45,282 bases of DNA from UBA1081 sp045636025 (GCA_045636025.1 JAZTWP010000038.1:1-45282); one strand, 5' to 3'; positions 7,782 to 16,164 are shown, numbered from the stretch's first letter. Made by a program: numbers and translations. Notes: generated by a model from the letters alone, not told the origin.

Positions 7782-8783
7782 ATGGATTCAAACAAAAGAC
7801 CCGATTCTATGGCTCGTATAAACACACTTGAGCTTGCAAATCAGTTCATTGATGAACAGGTTGCAGCAGTACGTGCTCAGGTTGGTGACAAGAAGGTTCT
7901 TCTTGCTCTTTCAGGTGGTGTTGACTCATCAGTTGTTGCAGCTCTTCTTATCAAGGCTATCGGCAAACAGCTCGTATGCGTTCACGTTAACCACGGACTT
8001 ATGAGAAAGGGCGAAAGCGAACAGGTTATCGATGTTTTCGGTAAGGCTCTTGATGCAAACCTTGTTTATGTTGACGCAACAGACAGATTCCTTGATCTTC
8101 TTGCAGGTGTAAGCGATCCCGAAAAGAAGAGAAAGATCATCGGTGCAGAGTTCATCAAGGTGTTTGATGAAGAATCTGCAAAGCTTGACGGTATTTCTTT
8201 CCTCGCTCAGGGTACAATTTACCCCGATATCCTCGAAAGCATCAAGCAGGCAGAGGGCAAAAAGGCTGTTAAATCTCATCACAACGTAGGCGGACTTCCC
8301 GAAGATATGGCTATGGAACTTGTTGAACCCATCAAGCTTCTCTTCAAGGACGAAGTAAGAGTTGTCGGTGATGCTCTCGGTCTTCCTCACAATATGGTTT
8401 ACCGTCAGCCGTTCCCCGGCCCCGGACTCGGTGTCCGTTGCCTCGGTGCAATCACAAGAGACAGACTTCACGCACTCCGTGAGGCAGATGCAATTCTTCG
8501 TGAAGAATTTGAAATCGCAGGTCTCGCAGGCAAAGTATGGCAGTATTTCATTGCAGTGCCCGATATGAAGAGCGTCGGCGTTAAGGACGACAGCCGTTAC
8601 GAAGGCTGGCCCGCAATCATCAGAGCTGTCAACACAACAGACGCTATGACTGCAACTATCGAAGAAATCCCCTATGCTGTCCTCCACAAGATTACAGCAA
8701 GAATCACAAACGAAGTCGAAGGCATCAACCGTGTCCTTATGGACCTCACACCCAAGCCCACCGGCACAATTGAGTGGGAATAA
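7782..8783 (+). CDS. guaA: GMP synthase ATP-pyrophosphatase subunit (no glutaminase domain)
   Basis: The enzyme adenylylates and aminates XMP to GMP. The 333-residue protein covers only the ATP-pyrophosphatase domain (PP-loop LSGGVDSSV near residue 46) and the C-terminal dimerisation domain (RQPFPGPGLGVRCLG, final KPTGTIEWE). The N-terminal class I glutamine amidotransferase domain of about 190 residues, normally fused in bacteria, is absent, and the upstream sequence is non-coding. This is the archaeal-style split arrangement, so a separate glutaminase subunit, or direct use of ammonia, is needed. I chose the ATG at 7782 because GGAGG lies 7 bases upstream; the longer reading has no ribosome site. 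It is monocistronic, with its own promoter and a terminator. Confidence 0.88.
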   Translation: MDSNKRPDSMARINTLELANQFIDEQVAAVRAQVGDKKVLLALSGGVDSSVVAALLIKAIGKQLVCVHVNHGLMRKGESEQVIDVFGKALDANLVYVDATDRFLDLLAGVSDPEKKRKIIGAEFIKVFDEESAKLDGISFLAQGTIYPDILESIKQAEGKKAVKSHHNVGGLPEDMAMELVEPIKLLFKDEVRVVGDALGLPHNMVYRQPFPGPGLGVRCLGAITRDRLHALREADAILREEFEIAGLAGKVWQYFIAVPDMKSVGVKDDSRYEGWPAIIRAVNTTDAMTATIEEIPYAVLHKITARITNEVEGINRVLMDLTPKPTGTIEWE

Positions 8784-8830
8784 AAAATATTGATAAATAT
8801 TGTAGATCTATATTGCAATTTATAATTTAT

Positions 8831-8876
8831 GCAACAAGCAAATAATTGTATTCAATCGTTTGTTTGTTGCATTTTT
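8831..8876 (+). terminator. Terminator after the GMP synthase subunit
   Basis: The arms GCAACAAGCAAA (8831-8842) and TTTGTTTGTTGC (8859-8870) form a long stem with one mismatch. An ATTTTTATTTT tail follows. It ends before the acyltransferase start at 8906. Confidence 0.75.
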
Positions 8877-8905
8877 ATTTTCAGCAAAGAAAAGGAAGAG
8901 TGTTT

Positions 8906-9943
8906 ATGTGTAACAAAGAGGTGTGTGCGAAAAAATATCCTCTTATAGATGTATTCAAATTTATATGTGCGTGCCTGGTTATAATGATTCATTGTGTTGA
9001 AATAAAAGAGGGACATCCTATTGCACATATGATTGTGACCTGTTTTTCACAGCAAGCAGTGCCATTTTTCTTCATTGTTTCGGGATTCTTTTTTTGCAAC
9101 AAATTAGTAACGGAAAAAAATCAAAAGCAATATATTCTTAAATATGCGGGCAGATTGCTTATTCTATATTTGATATGGATATTGATAAGTTTGCCTGAAA
9201 TGCTGAGCACGTATCTTAATCTTTATGAAAATGAGTCATTTGTACGTTTGGCTGCAATTCTTTTCAGGCGAATTTTCTTTGCAGGTTATGGTGTTTTCTG
9301 GTATTTGCTGGTTCTTGCGGAAGCTGCGTTGTTGGCAGGATTTTTACTTGTATTCAAAAAGAAAATATTGTTATATGCATTTGCAGTATTAGGATTGATT
9401 TACGGATATATTTATACCATCGGTTTCGATTACAGCATTTTTGAAAAAATAAATAGTCTGATCTATCTTACATTTTCTTGGAAAAATAATGTATTATTGG
9501 TCGGTTTGCCATTTTTTGCAATCGGATGTATATTTGCGTCAATGCAGGAGCATAAGTTGAATATCAATATTAAATCATTGTTAGCGGCTTATATAGCAGT
9601 TACTGCTATCAATATTGTTGTTTTTGCTGTTGCGTATGAAAATATTAATATGTATGAAAAATACTTTTTCTTATATATTATTCAGTCTGTATTATTGTTT
9701 GTAATCGGTGTTAATGCAAAATGTTCTTTAAGACTTGAAATGTGCTCGGAATTAAGAAATATAAGCTCTGCAATATATTGCACGCATACTTTTTTCATTT
9801 ATCATCTTATTGATAAATATTGGACACTTAATTCTCCGGTGTTGTTCAGATTTTTCTTTTCGTTTGCATTATGTCTTATTTTATATTACATTATTAAGTT
9901 TACAAAAAGTAAGATGTTGTTAAAAATATTGACTTTGAAATAA
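8906..9943 (+). CDS. Acyltransferase 3 family membrane protein
   Basis: This 345-residue integral membrane protein has the acyltransferase 3 (OafA/WecH-like) layout. It opens with LIDVFKFICACLVIMIHCVEI, which carries the family's conserved His in the first helix, and about ten hydrophobic segments follow. Members move acetyl or other acyl groups onto sugars of surface polysaccharides, peptidoglycan or antibiotics across the membrane; the acceptor here cannot be told. The ATG at 8906 has GGAAG upstream and is preferred over an earlier ATG inside the terminator region. Leucine codons are mostly TTA/TTG and isoleucine often ATA, unlike the CTT/CTC-rich neighbours, which suggests recent acquisition. 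Inverted repeats flank the gene. Confidence 0.85.
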   Translation: MCNKEVCAKKYPLIDVFKFICACLVIMIHCVEIKEGHPIAHMIVTCFSQQAVPFFFIVSGFFFCNKLVTEKNQKQYILKYAGRLLILYLIWILISLPEMLSTYLNLYENESFVRLAAILFRRIFFAGYGVFWYLLVLAEAALLAGFLLVFKKKILLYAFAVLGLIYGYIYTIGFDYSIFEKINSLIYLTFSWKNNVLLVGLPFFAIGCIFASMQEHKLNINIKSLLAAYIAVTAINIVVFAVAYENINMYEKYFFLYIIQSVLLFVIGVNAKCSLRLEMCSELRNISSAIYCTHTFFIYHLIDKYWTLNSPVLFRFFFSFALCLILYYIIKFTKSKMLLKILTLK

Positions 9944-10010
9944 CAAATAACAGGTATTCCAATTTTACACAACCGCTTTGTATCATCTCCGCAATCAATT
10001 TTGCAACCTT

Positions 10011-10053
10011 TTTCTGCAACATAAATTTTGATAAAAGAAATAAGTTGCAGAAA
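10011..10053. repeat. Inverted repeat after the acyltransferase gene
   Basis: Perfect 10-bp arms TTTCTGCAAC (10011-10020) and GTTGCAGAAA (10044-10053) are separated by 23 AT-rich bases. There is no clear T run. It could be an operator, a weak terminator or a scar of insertion. Otherwise 9944-10252 holds only the terminator at 10097-10133. Confidence 0.55.
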
Positions 10054-10096
10054 ACAGATTCGGAATAATCGCTTTTTGGCATAATATGAATCATAA

Positions 10097-10133
10097 AATC
10101 AGGAGTTTTTAAGTAAAGCTCCTGATTTTTTTT
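10097..10133 (+). terminator. Rho-independent terminator
   Basis: The arms AATCAGGAG (10097-10105) and CTCCTGATT (10119-10127) are followed by a T-rich run. It ends the acyltransferase transcript. Confidence 0.85.
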
Positions 10134-10252
10134 ATTTTCCTTCATCAAGAAAAAACAATAATCCCGTGGGGGAGTGGTATTGTTTAATAGGGTGTTTTAT
10201 TGGACACTTTCTGTGATACACTTAAGTTGTAAAATAAATTCACAGGAGGTTT

Positions 10253-10327
10253 ATGGATATGTTTTTTATTTGTGTAGTGGCGCTTCCTTTTGCGGTGGGT
10301 TATTATCTTCTTGAAAATACAAAGTAA
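10253..10327 (+). CDS. Possible tiny hydrophobic peptide (22-24 aa)
   Basis: A full AGGAGG (10244-10249) stands before two in-frame ATGs, at 10253 and 10259. The second has the better 9-base spacing and would give MFFICVVALPFAVGYYLLENTK. The peptide is one hydrophobic segment with a short polar end, so if made it should sit in the membrane. No clear SigA promoter precedes it, and the downstream radical SAM gene has its own promoter. I know no family for it. The strong ribosome site is the only support; chance cannot be excluded. Confidence 0.42.
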   Translation: MDMFFICVVALPFAVGYYLLENTK

Positions 10328-10335
10328 TTTTGCAG

Positions 10336-10364
10336 TTGAAATCTCTGCTGAAACACTTTATAAT
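10336..10364 (+). promoter_or_regulatory. SigA-type promoter of the radical SAM gene
   Basis: TTGAAA (10336-10341), a 17-base spacer and TATAAT (10359-10364) lie 29 bases before the ATG at 10394. Confidence 0.75.
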
Positions 10365-10393
10365 AAAATAAAAAGTTTTATCAGGGATTTATT

Positions 10394-11221
10394 ATGTATT
10401 CACGTGTTTATGTGGAAATTACTAATATCTGCAATATGAACTGTTCTTTCTGTCACGGTCATTCAAGGGCAAATCGACGTATGACAAGTTCGGAGTTTTC
10501 CCTTGTGCTCGATAAACTGGGGGGCGTGACAGAATATGTTTATTATCATCTTATGGGGGAGCCTCTGACTCATCCTGAGCTTCCGCAGTTTCTTAAGATT
10601 GCGAAACAGAAAGGCCTCAGGTCTGTCATCACCACAAACGGCACTCTGCTTGAAAAATGCGGTGATGAGCTGATTGAGTCGGGCATTCATAAGGTGAGTA
10701 TATCTGTACACAGTTTTGAAAACGGCTCGGCAGATGCTTTCCGGAAGTATCTGCAGGGCATTTGCGATTTTGCGGACAAGGCGCAGAAAAACGGCATTAT
10801 AGTTGTTTTCAGATTGTGGAATAAAGGTGCAGGCGAAACGCTCAACGACAGCGTGATTCGTTTTCTCCGCAATCGTTTTGACGAGGAATGGACAGAAAAT
10901 TCCAAGGGTTACCGCATCAGAAACAGAATGTTTCTTGAATGGGGTGACAGATTCATCTGGCCCGACAAAGATGCTCCCGACGGCGGTGACAGCGTTTTCT
11001 GTTACGGTCTGCGTGACCATTTCGGCATTCTCTGCGACGGTACCGTTGTGCCCTGCTGTCTTGACAGCGACGGTGTTATAAACTTAGGCAATATTTTCAC
11101 AGAAGATATAGAAGAAATTCTGTCTTCTGACCGTGCAACGGCTATGGTAAAGGGTTTTGATTGCCGTAAAGCAACAGAAGACCTCTGCAGAAGATGTTCC
11201 TATGCGAGAAGATTTGGGTAA
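10394..11221 (+). CDS. Radical SAM protein with SPASM-like C-terminus
   Basis: The 275-residue protein has the radical SAM cluster motif CNMNCSFC (CxxxCxxC, near residues 13-20), a GEP-like HLMGEPLTHPE motif for SAM binding and a TTNGT strand. Its C-terminus is Cys-rich (FCYGLRDHFG, GTVVPCCLDSDG, LCRRCSYA) and matches the SPASM/twitch type of auxiliary cluster region. It should cleave SAM reductively to start a radical reaction, with the SPASM region binding one or more further clusters. SPASM enzymes often modify peptides, but some act on other substrates, and no clear peptide precursor is adjacent apart from the tiny ORF at 10253. It is monocistronic, with its own promoter. Confidence 0.85.
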   Translation: MYSRVYVEITNICNMNCSFCHGHSRANRRMTSSEFSLVLDKLGGVTEYVYYHLMGEPLTHPELPQFLKIAKQKGLRSVITTNGTLLEKCGDELIESGIHKVSISVHSFENGSADAFRKYLQGICDFADKAQKNGIIVVFRLWNKGAGETLNDSVIRFLRNRFDEEWTENSKGYRIRNRMFLEWGDRFIWPDKDAPDGGDSVFCYGLRDHFGILCDGTVVPCCLDSDGVINLGNIFTEDIEEILSSDRATAMVKGFDCRKATEDLCRRCSYARRFG

Positions 11222-11253
11222 TGCATAATCAGCAGAATTTGATTGATGTGGTA

Positions 11254-11388
11254 GTAGGGGCGATGATTCATCGCCCGGTACGTATGTGCAAACACCGAAA
11301 GGTGTTTCGGTATCACAATCCGATAAATCGAACGATTTTCAATCGTTATTTGTCTTCGACAAATCGGGCGTTGGGTCAACGCCCCTAC
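11254..11388 (-). repeat. Modular hairpin-array repeat, copy 4 (inverted)
   Basis: This 135-bp element has the same ends and orientation as the copy at 7416-7556. The interior carries AACACC/GGTGTT, AACGATT/AATCGTT and ATTTGTC/GACAAAT hairpins, like copies 1 and 5. It fills most of the gap between the radical SAM gene and the GH38 gene. Confidence 0.85.
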
Positions 11389-11491
11389 AGGTTTGTACAA
11401 ATCAACCCATTGTAAATTGTAAATTATTCATTGTAAATTGCTTCGCTGAATTATTATTCAGTTTCCGTTAAACTGAAAGGAGATATATAAA

Positions 11492-13912
11492 ATGAATGAA
11501 AAATTCTATCTTATTGCGAATGCGCATCTTGACCCTGTGTGGCAATGGTGTGTGCCTGAGGGACTTTCACTTGTGAAGTCAACTTTCCGTTCTGCTCTTG
11601 ACAGAATGAATGAATTCCCCGGCTACACATTCACAAGTGCCTGTGCAGGTTACTATAAATGGATTCAGCTTTCTGAGCCTGAAATGTTTGAAGAGATAAA
11701 ACAGCGTGTGGAAGAAGGCAGATGGGCAGTTGTAGGCGGAATGTGGGTTCAGCCTGACTGTAATATTCCCTCGGGTGAAGCTTTCTGCCGTCATATGCTC
11801 TATTCTCAGAAGTTTTTCAAAGAGCATTTCGGCATAACAGTCAAAACGGGCTATAACGTTGACTCATTCGGTCATAACGGAATGTTGCCTCAGCTTTTCA
11901 AAAAGTCAGGTATCGATAATTATGTATATCAGCGTCCCAACAGATTTGAAGAAATGCCCGGTCTTCCTGCAGAAGACCTTCATCTGTGGAAGAGTCCTGA
12001 CGGCAGCGTAATCAGATGTTTCCATATTCCCGACGGTTACGGCGGAGATGTTCACAAGGAAAGACTTGATGCACACTATTACAGCAAAAATCAGCCTATG
12101 ATGGTATTTTTCGGTGTCGGTAATCACGGTGGAGGTCCCTCAAAGGAGCACCTTGCACACGCTGATGCTCTCATTGAAAAAGGCGATTTCAAATACAGCA
12201 CTCCCGATGAATATTTTGAGGAGACCAAGAATGTAGCCGCACCTCTTGTTGAAACTGATCTTCAGCATCACGCAAGCGGTTGCTACAGCGCAAACAGCCG
12301 TGTGAAAGAGCTTAACAGAAGAGCCGAAACAGAGCTTGTTACTGCAGAAAAGCTTGATGTTCTTGCAAACATTCTCACAGGCTCCGCAATCCATAACGAC
12401 AGACTCGAAGCCGCCTGGGAAAGAGTAATGTTCAATCAGTTCCACGATATACTTGCGGGCTGTTCAATCAAAGATGCATATAAAGATGCCGAAAACGGTT
12501 TCGGCTATGCCCGTGAAACTGCAATGGGAATAAACACCTTTGCCGCACAGCGTATTTCATGGAGAATCAAAACAACAGACTTCCTCAATGCAGATGTCAG
12601 CGAAATGCGTTGCAGAATGTGGTACAGAAACGGTGAAGGTTCACCTATGGTTGTGTTCAATCCCCATTCTTTCCCAGTTAAATCATACGGTCAGTTCGGT
12701 GATCAGGGTGTTGCAAAGGTGCTTGATTCAAAGGGCAATGAAGTTGTTCTTCAGAAAGTCCGTGCGCCTTACACAGACGGTGACCACGTGAATAAGACAA
12801 TTTTTGAAGCAGAAGTGCCCCCTTACGGTTACGCTGTTTATTATCTTTACCACGCAGAATCAGAAGAGGAGAAAACATATACATCAGACCTTGTTGCAAC
12901 AGAAAACAGCCTCCAGAACAGCAAGGTGAAAGTTGTTTTTGACAAGGAAACAGGTGCTGTTTCATCATATATTCTCAAAAACGGAAATACAGAGTTTGCA
13001 AAGGGACTTCTCGGCAAAGCTGTTGTCTGCAATGACGAAGCAAATGACACCTGGGGACACCGTATTTTTGATTACAATATCGATATCGGCTGTTTCGGTG
13101 GCGGTACGCTTGAGCTTGTTGAGTCAGGTCCCGTCAGAGCAACAATAAAGTCTGTTGTGACTTACGGCAATTCCGTGCTTAAGAGATATTATTCACTTTA
13201 TGCAAACAGTGAAAAGCTGACTGTCAGAACCGTGCTTGATTTTGATGAACAGTATAAATCCGTGAAGCTCTCTTTCTGTGCAGATGTCAATAACGACACT
13301 GTCACATACTCAATGCCTTACGGCTTCATCACAAAGTCTGCAAACGGTCAGGAAGAGCCTTGTCACGCCTGGTGCGATATTGCAGAAGAGGGCGGAAAAG
13401 GTCTTGCGCTTCTCAACACAAGCAAATACAGTTTCTGTGCAAAGGGTAACGACCTGAGAATGATGATTGCAAGAGCTTGTGCTTATCTTGACCACTTCGG
13501 TCAGCATAGCCGTGACAGCGAAATGGAATTCCTTGACAAGGGTCAGCAGGAATTCACATACGAAATCGTTCCTCATACCGAAAAGATGAATTCCGCACTT
13601 TTCAGAATGTCTGAAGTGCTCAACAATCCTCTTCAGACACATCAGGAAACACATCACGACGGCACTCTGCCGCAGATAAATTCCGCAATCAGCATTGATA
13701 AGGAAAATATTGTGGTGACAGCCGTGAAGTCTGCCGAAGACGGCAACGGAATCATTGTAAGAGCTGTTGAAACAGACGGTGCAAAGACAGAAGCCGTGAT
13801 AGATTTCTCTGCAATGAATGTGAAGATTGCTTCAGAGTGGAATCCTCAGGAAATAAAGACTTTCAGAATTTCCGCAGACGGAAAAGTTTCGGAATCTATG
13901 ATAACAGAATAA
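11492..13912 (+). CDS. GH38 alpha-mannosidase
   Basis: The enzyme hydrolyses alpha-mannosidic bonds in N-glycan-type or other mannosides by a retaining, zinc-dependent mechanism. The 806-residue protein shows the N-terminal metal-site motif AHLDPVW (H12, D14), the nucleophile region GYNVDSFGH (D124), the central three-helix region (about 255-345) and a large beta-sandwich C-terminus. There is no signal peptide, so it acts in the cytoplasm on imported oligosaccharides. An AAAGGAG ribosome site precedes the ATG. The minus-strand sugar symporter gene (14214-15800) converges on it and may bring in its substrate. Bacterial GH38 enzymes vary in linkage preference (alpha-1,2, 1,3 or 1,6), which cannot be read here. 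Confidence 0.93.
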   Translation: MNEKFYLIANAHLDPVWQWCVPEGLSLVKSTFRSALDRMNEFPGYTFTSACAGYYKWIQLSEPEMFEEIKQRVEEGRWAVVGGMWVQPDCNIPSGEAFCRHMLYSQKFFKEHFGITVKTGYNVDSFGHNGMLPQLFKKSGIDNYVYQRPNRFEEMPGLPAEDLHLWKSPDGSVIRCFHIPDGYGGDVHKERLDAHYYSKNQPMMVFFGVGNHGGGPSKEHLAHADALIEKGDFKYSTPDEYFEETKNVAAPLVETDLQHHASGCYSANSRVKELNRRAETELVTAEKLDVLANILTGSAIHNDRLEAAWERVMFNQFHDILAGCSIKDAYKDAENGFGYARETAMGINTFAAQRISWRIKTTDFLNADVSEMRCRMWYRNGEGSPMVVFNPHSFPVKSYGQFGDQGVAKVLDSKGNEVVLQKVRAPYTDGDHVNKTIFEAEVPPYGYAVYYLYHAESEEEKTYTSDLVATENSLQNSKVKVVFDKETGAVSSYILKNGNTEFAKGLLGKAVVCNDEANDTWGHRIFDYNIDIGCFGGGTLELVESGPVRATIKSVVTYGNSVLKRYYSLYANSEKLTVRTVLDFDEQYKSVKLSFCADVNNDTVTYSMPYGFITKSANGQEEPCHAWCDIAEEGGKGLALLNTSKYSFCAKGNDLRMMIARACAYLDHFGQHSRDSEMEFLDKGQQEFTYEIVPHTEKMNSALFRMSEVLNNPLQTHQETHHDGTLPQINSAISIDKENIVVTAVKSAEDGNGIIVRAVETDGAKTEAVIDFSAMNVKIASEWNPQEIKTFRISADGKVSESMITE

Positions 13913-13961
13913 AAAAGCGGATGTAAAAAAAGCGCAGACCGCATAAAACAAGATAACAAAA

Positions 13962-14000
13962 AAGGGGATTCTTCAGGCTTTCAACTTGCAGAATCCCCTT
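13962..14000 (-). terminator. Minus-strand terminator
   Basis: The arms AAGGGGATTCT and AGAATCCCCTT (13962-13972, 13990-14000) form an 11-bp stem. The T run (TTTTTT) is on the minus strand, so it ends a transcript coming from the right, beyond the symporter's own terminator at 14167. That leaves the structured segment 14051-14132 as a possible separate minus-strand transcript. Confidence 0.75.
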
Positions 14001-14050
14001 AAAATTATAAAAATCATAATTTTTAGATATTTTTATGTTTTATGCTACAA

Positions 14051-14132
14051 ACAAATCTCGCCTCTCGACGTACCTTTGTACGCCTTCGGGTAAATCAAAA
14101 CAACGCATATGCGTCGTTTTGACTCGATTTGT
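14051..14132 (-). ncRNA. Structured non-coding element (possible three-way junction)
   Basis: An outer pair ACAAATC (14051-14057) with GATTTGT (14126-14132) encloses two hairpins: CGTAC/GTACG (14069-14082), and a 26-base near-palindrome (14096-14121, centre ACGCATATGCGT). On the minus strand it is followed by the terminator at 13962-14000. It could be a small RNA, the 3' tail of the symporter mRNA, or a dispersed DNA repeat. No coding is visible. I cannot assign a known RNA family. Confidence 0.45.
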
Positions 14133-14166
14133 CTGTTCTGCATCTTTTTTTTCTATCCGCTTAAAA

Positions 14167-14204
14167 AAGGAGCTGTATTTTTCTACAGCTCCTTGATTTT
14201 TTAT
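14167..14204. terminator. Bidirectional terminator between GH38 and the symporter
   Basis: The stem AAGGAGCTGTA (14167-14177) with TACAGCTCCTT (14184-14194) has a T-rich tail on both strands. It lies 20 bases beyond the minus-strand symporter stop codon. Confidence 0.88.
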
Positions 14205-14213
14205 TTGATTTTA

Positions 14214-15800
14214 TTAACGGTCAACACCGTCACGGATAGATTTTAGCTTTTCTTCCATTGCTTTTACAGATTCAAGGTCACCCTCTGATGCGGCAATTGA
14301 TGCATCTTTTCTTCTTGCAAGAAGTTCAGCATACATCATTTCTTTCTTCTTACCGTGGAGGTCATAGAAGAGCATCGGAATGATACCGAATGAGCCTGTG
14401 AGTGCAGGAATGATTGTGAACATCGCAAACAGATAGAACTTAACGCTGTCAGGCTGTTCCTGACCGCTTGTGTAAGCACTCTGGTCGTAACCCACAAGTT
14501 TCTTCAGGAATGTTGTGATAACCTGGCTGACAGATGATGAAACCTTTGCTGCAAGACCCTTTGCAACAGATGTCATTGCTTCTGTTCTGTAGCCGTTCTT
14601 CCATTCGCAGTAGTCCATTGATTCGTTGTAAAGTTCTGTTCCGATAACCTGCATAAGTCCGAAGAACAGAGTCCAGATAAGCTCCCACGCAGCCATAATG
14701 AAGAACATTGCGAGTTTGCTTCTGTACAGACCGCCTGTTTTGTCTTTCCAGTTCATACCGATACAACCGAACAGGAAAACGAAAACGTGGAGAATGTTAC
14801 CTATGTTACGGCTGACGATATAAAGGAATCGGCTGGAGAATCTGCGTCTGAACCAGGGAACGAATGAGTATGAAACGGGTGATAGCGGTGCTGCGGGAAG
14901 ACCTGCAAGCAATGTCATCGACGCAAAATGAAGAACGTCTATGTAATAGTCCTGCTTGCTGCCCGAAATACCGAAACCTGCAAGGAAATCAGACAGAGTC
15001 ATAAGCAGAACGGGTTTGTTGTTTATGATTGACTTGAGTGAATCCTTGATGCTGGGAGTGTCAACAGACTGCATAACTCTTTCTTTAGAGTTTGCGAAAT
15101 ACCAGAATGACATACCGCTGGAGATAAGTGTTGTTGCTGCACCCATACCGACGAATGCACCCATAAGCTGTTTCTCAATGGATGATTTTGTTTTGAAAAC
15201 TCTGTTGTCGATAAGGTCAAGAAGAATTGTCATACCGTGTTCGGGAAGCTTTTCACCAAAGAAGCCCGATGCAAAGTTTGCCACGGTGATAAGTCTCGTT
15301 CGGTCAACGGGATGCGGCGTTATGGTTGCCAGCATACCTGTTCTTGCGATTGATTGGAATGTGCCTACACCTTCTCTGAAAATTTCAAGAGCGATGTAGA
15401 AAATGAACTTGCTCACTGACATTGCCGGCTGCCCTGAAAAAAGTATGGGCATAAGCCAGTAAAGCAGAGTTGCAATACAGCCGGGAATTGCAAGACCCAT
15501 AAGATACGGTCTGAATTTACCCCAGCGTGTACGTGTTTTTTCAACAATTGCGGCTGTGAAAACGTCATTCACAATGTCCCATACGCTGTTTATGGTTTTT
15601 GCAATTGTCTGATAACCCAGGTCAATCTTAACAATGTTTGTAATGAATCGTGAGGAATATGTATTGATATTAAGGCTCTGTGCCGCATCCCAGAGAACAA
15701 AACCCATTGTCTCTTTTTTGCCTACGTAACGTCTGTTTTCATAAACGTAACCAAGATTAGGGTCGGTAACAGCCTGATTATCAACATTTTTGCCTGCCAC
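14214..15800 (-). CDS. GPH-type (MelB-like) sugar:cation symporter
   Basis: The 528-residue membrane protein belongs to the glycoside-pentoside-hexuronide:cation symporter branch of the major facilitator superfamily. The N-terminal half has the diagnostic WDIVNDVF and KTRTRWGKFRPYLM segments (loop 2-3), and about twelve membrane helices follow. It should import an oligosaccharide or glycoside together with Na+ or H+. The start is a GTG at 15798-15800, supported by AAGGAGGAG just upstream; the ATG a few bases earlier is in another frame. Its neighbours (GH38, GH110-like, GH2) suggest a mannose- or galactose-containing substrate. The protein is longer than typical MelB (about 470) because of N- and C-terminal extensions and a charged C-terminal helix. 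Confidence 0.88.
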   Translation of the reverse strand: MAGKNVDNQAVTDPNLGYVYENRRYVGKKETMGFVLWDAAQSLNINTYSSRFITNIVKIDLGYQTIAKTINSVWDIVNDVFTAAIVEKTRTRWGKFRPYLMGLAIPGCIATLLYWLMPILFSGQPAMSVSKFIFYIALEIFREGVGTFQSIARTGMLATITPHPVDRTRLITVANFASGFFGEKLPEHGMTILLDLIDNRVFKTKSSIEKQLMGAFVGMGAATTLISSGMSFWYFANSKERVMQSVDTPSIKDSLKSIINNKPVLLMTLSDFLAGFGISGSKQDYYIDVLHFASMTLLAGLPAAPLSPVSYSFVPWFRRRFSSRFLYIVSRNIGNILHVFVFLFGCIGMNWKDKTGGLYRSKLAMFFIMAAWELIWTLFFGLMQVIGTELYNESMDYCEWKNGYRTEAMTSVAKGLAAKVSSSVSQVITTFLKKLVGYDQSAYTSGQEQPDSVKFYLFAMFTIIPALTGSFGIIPMLFYDLHGKKKEMMYAELLARRKDASIAASEGDLESVKAMEEKLKSIRDGVDR

Positions 15801-15831
15801 AACATCTCCTCCTTTTTTATAATATAGAATG

Positions 15832-15860
15832 ATGATATCATATCATTTCCGTTTTTGCAA
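15832..15860 (-). promoter_or_regulatory. SigA-type promoter of the symporter gene
   Basis: On the minus strand, TTGCAA (15855-15860), 17 bases and TATCAT (15832-15837) lie about 31 bases upstream of the GTG start. Confidence 0.6.
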
Positions 15861-15965
15861 GAGTGATACAAAAAAATATAGTAAAACAGAGGAAAATTAT
15901 GAATATTGATAAATAATGCACAGTGCACAATGCATAATGCACAATGGATTTATTTATACAGACCT

Positions 15966-16098
15966 GTAGGTGCGTTAATCTAATGCCCGATTTGTCGCAG
16001 ACAAATAACGATTGACAATCGTTCGATTTATCGGATTTTGATATTGAAACACCTTTGGTGTTTGCAATTCGTACCGGACGATGAATCATCGCCCCTAC
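15966..16098 (+). repeat. Modular hairpin-array repeat, copy 5
   Basis: This 133-bp copy has the same orientation and length as copy 1. Its left end is altered (GTAGGTGCG and TAATGCCC, which weakens that hairpin), so it looks older. A tract of GCACAATGCATAATGCAC type precedes it at about 15915-15945. It fills much of the 364-base gap between the symporter and the GH110-like gene. Confidence 0.82.
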
Positions 16099-16132
16099 TG
16101 CCATATCAGAGAGTCTGAGTAAATTTTCAGAC

Positions 16133-16158
16133 GGACCGATGTGGGCATCAGTCCCTAC
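16133..16158. repeat. Single hairpin remnant of the GTAGGGACC family
   Basis: GGACCGATG and CATCAGTCC arms around TGGG end in CCCTAC, matching the right end of the elements at 21690-21765 and 30830-30906. It sits just beyond the GH110-like gene's stop codon and may serve as a terminator. Confidence 0.6.
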
Positions 16159-16164
16159 ACCGTT

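Noticed and set aside
7929..8687. Minus-strand ORF of 252 residues inside guaA
   Set aside because: It is antisense to an unmistakable GMP synthase sequence; its Cys/Ser-rich content reflects the complementary codons.
10253..11221. RiPP biosynthesis locus (precursor plus radical SAM maturase)
   Set aside because: The tiny ORF lacks a leader/core layout, the enzyme has its own promoter, and there is no transporter or peptidase. Kept only as a low-weight observation.
11194..11471. ORFs crossing the repeat (peptides with NHRPY or GQRPY)
   Set aside because: The same peptides appear wherever the palindromes GATGAATCATC and GTTGGGTCAAC are read. They have no ribosome sites and are non-coding repeat translations.
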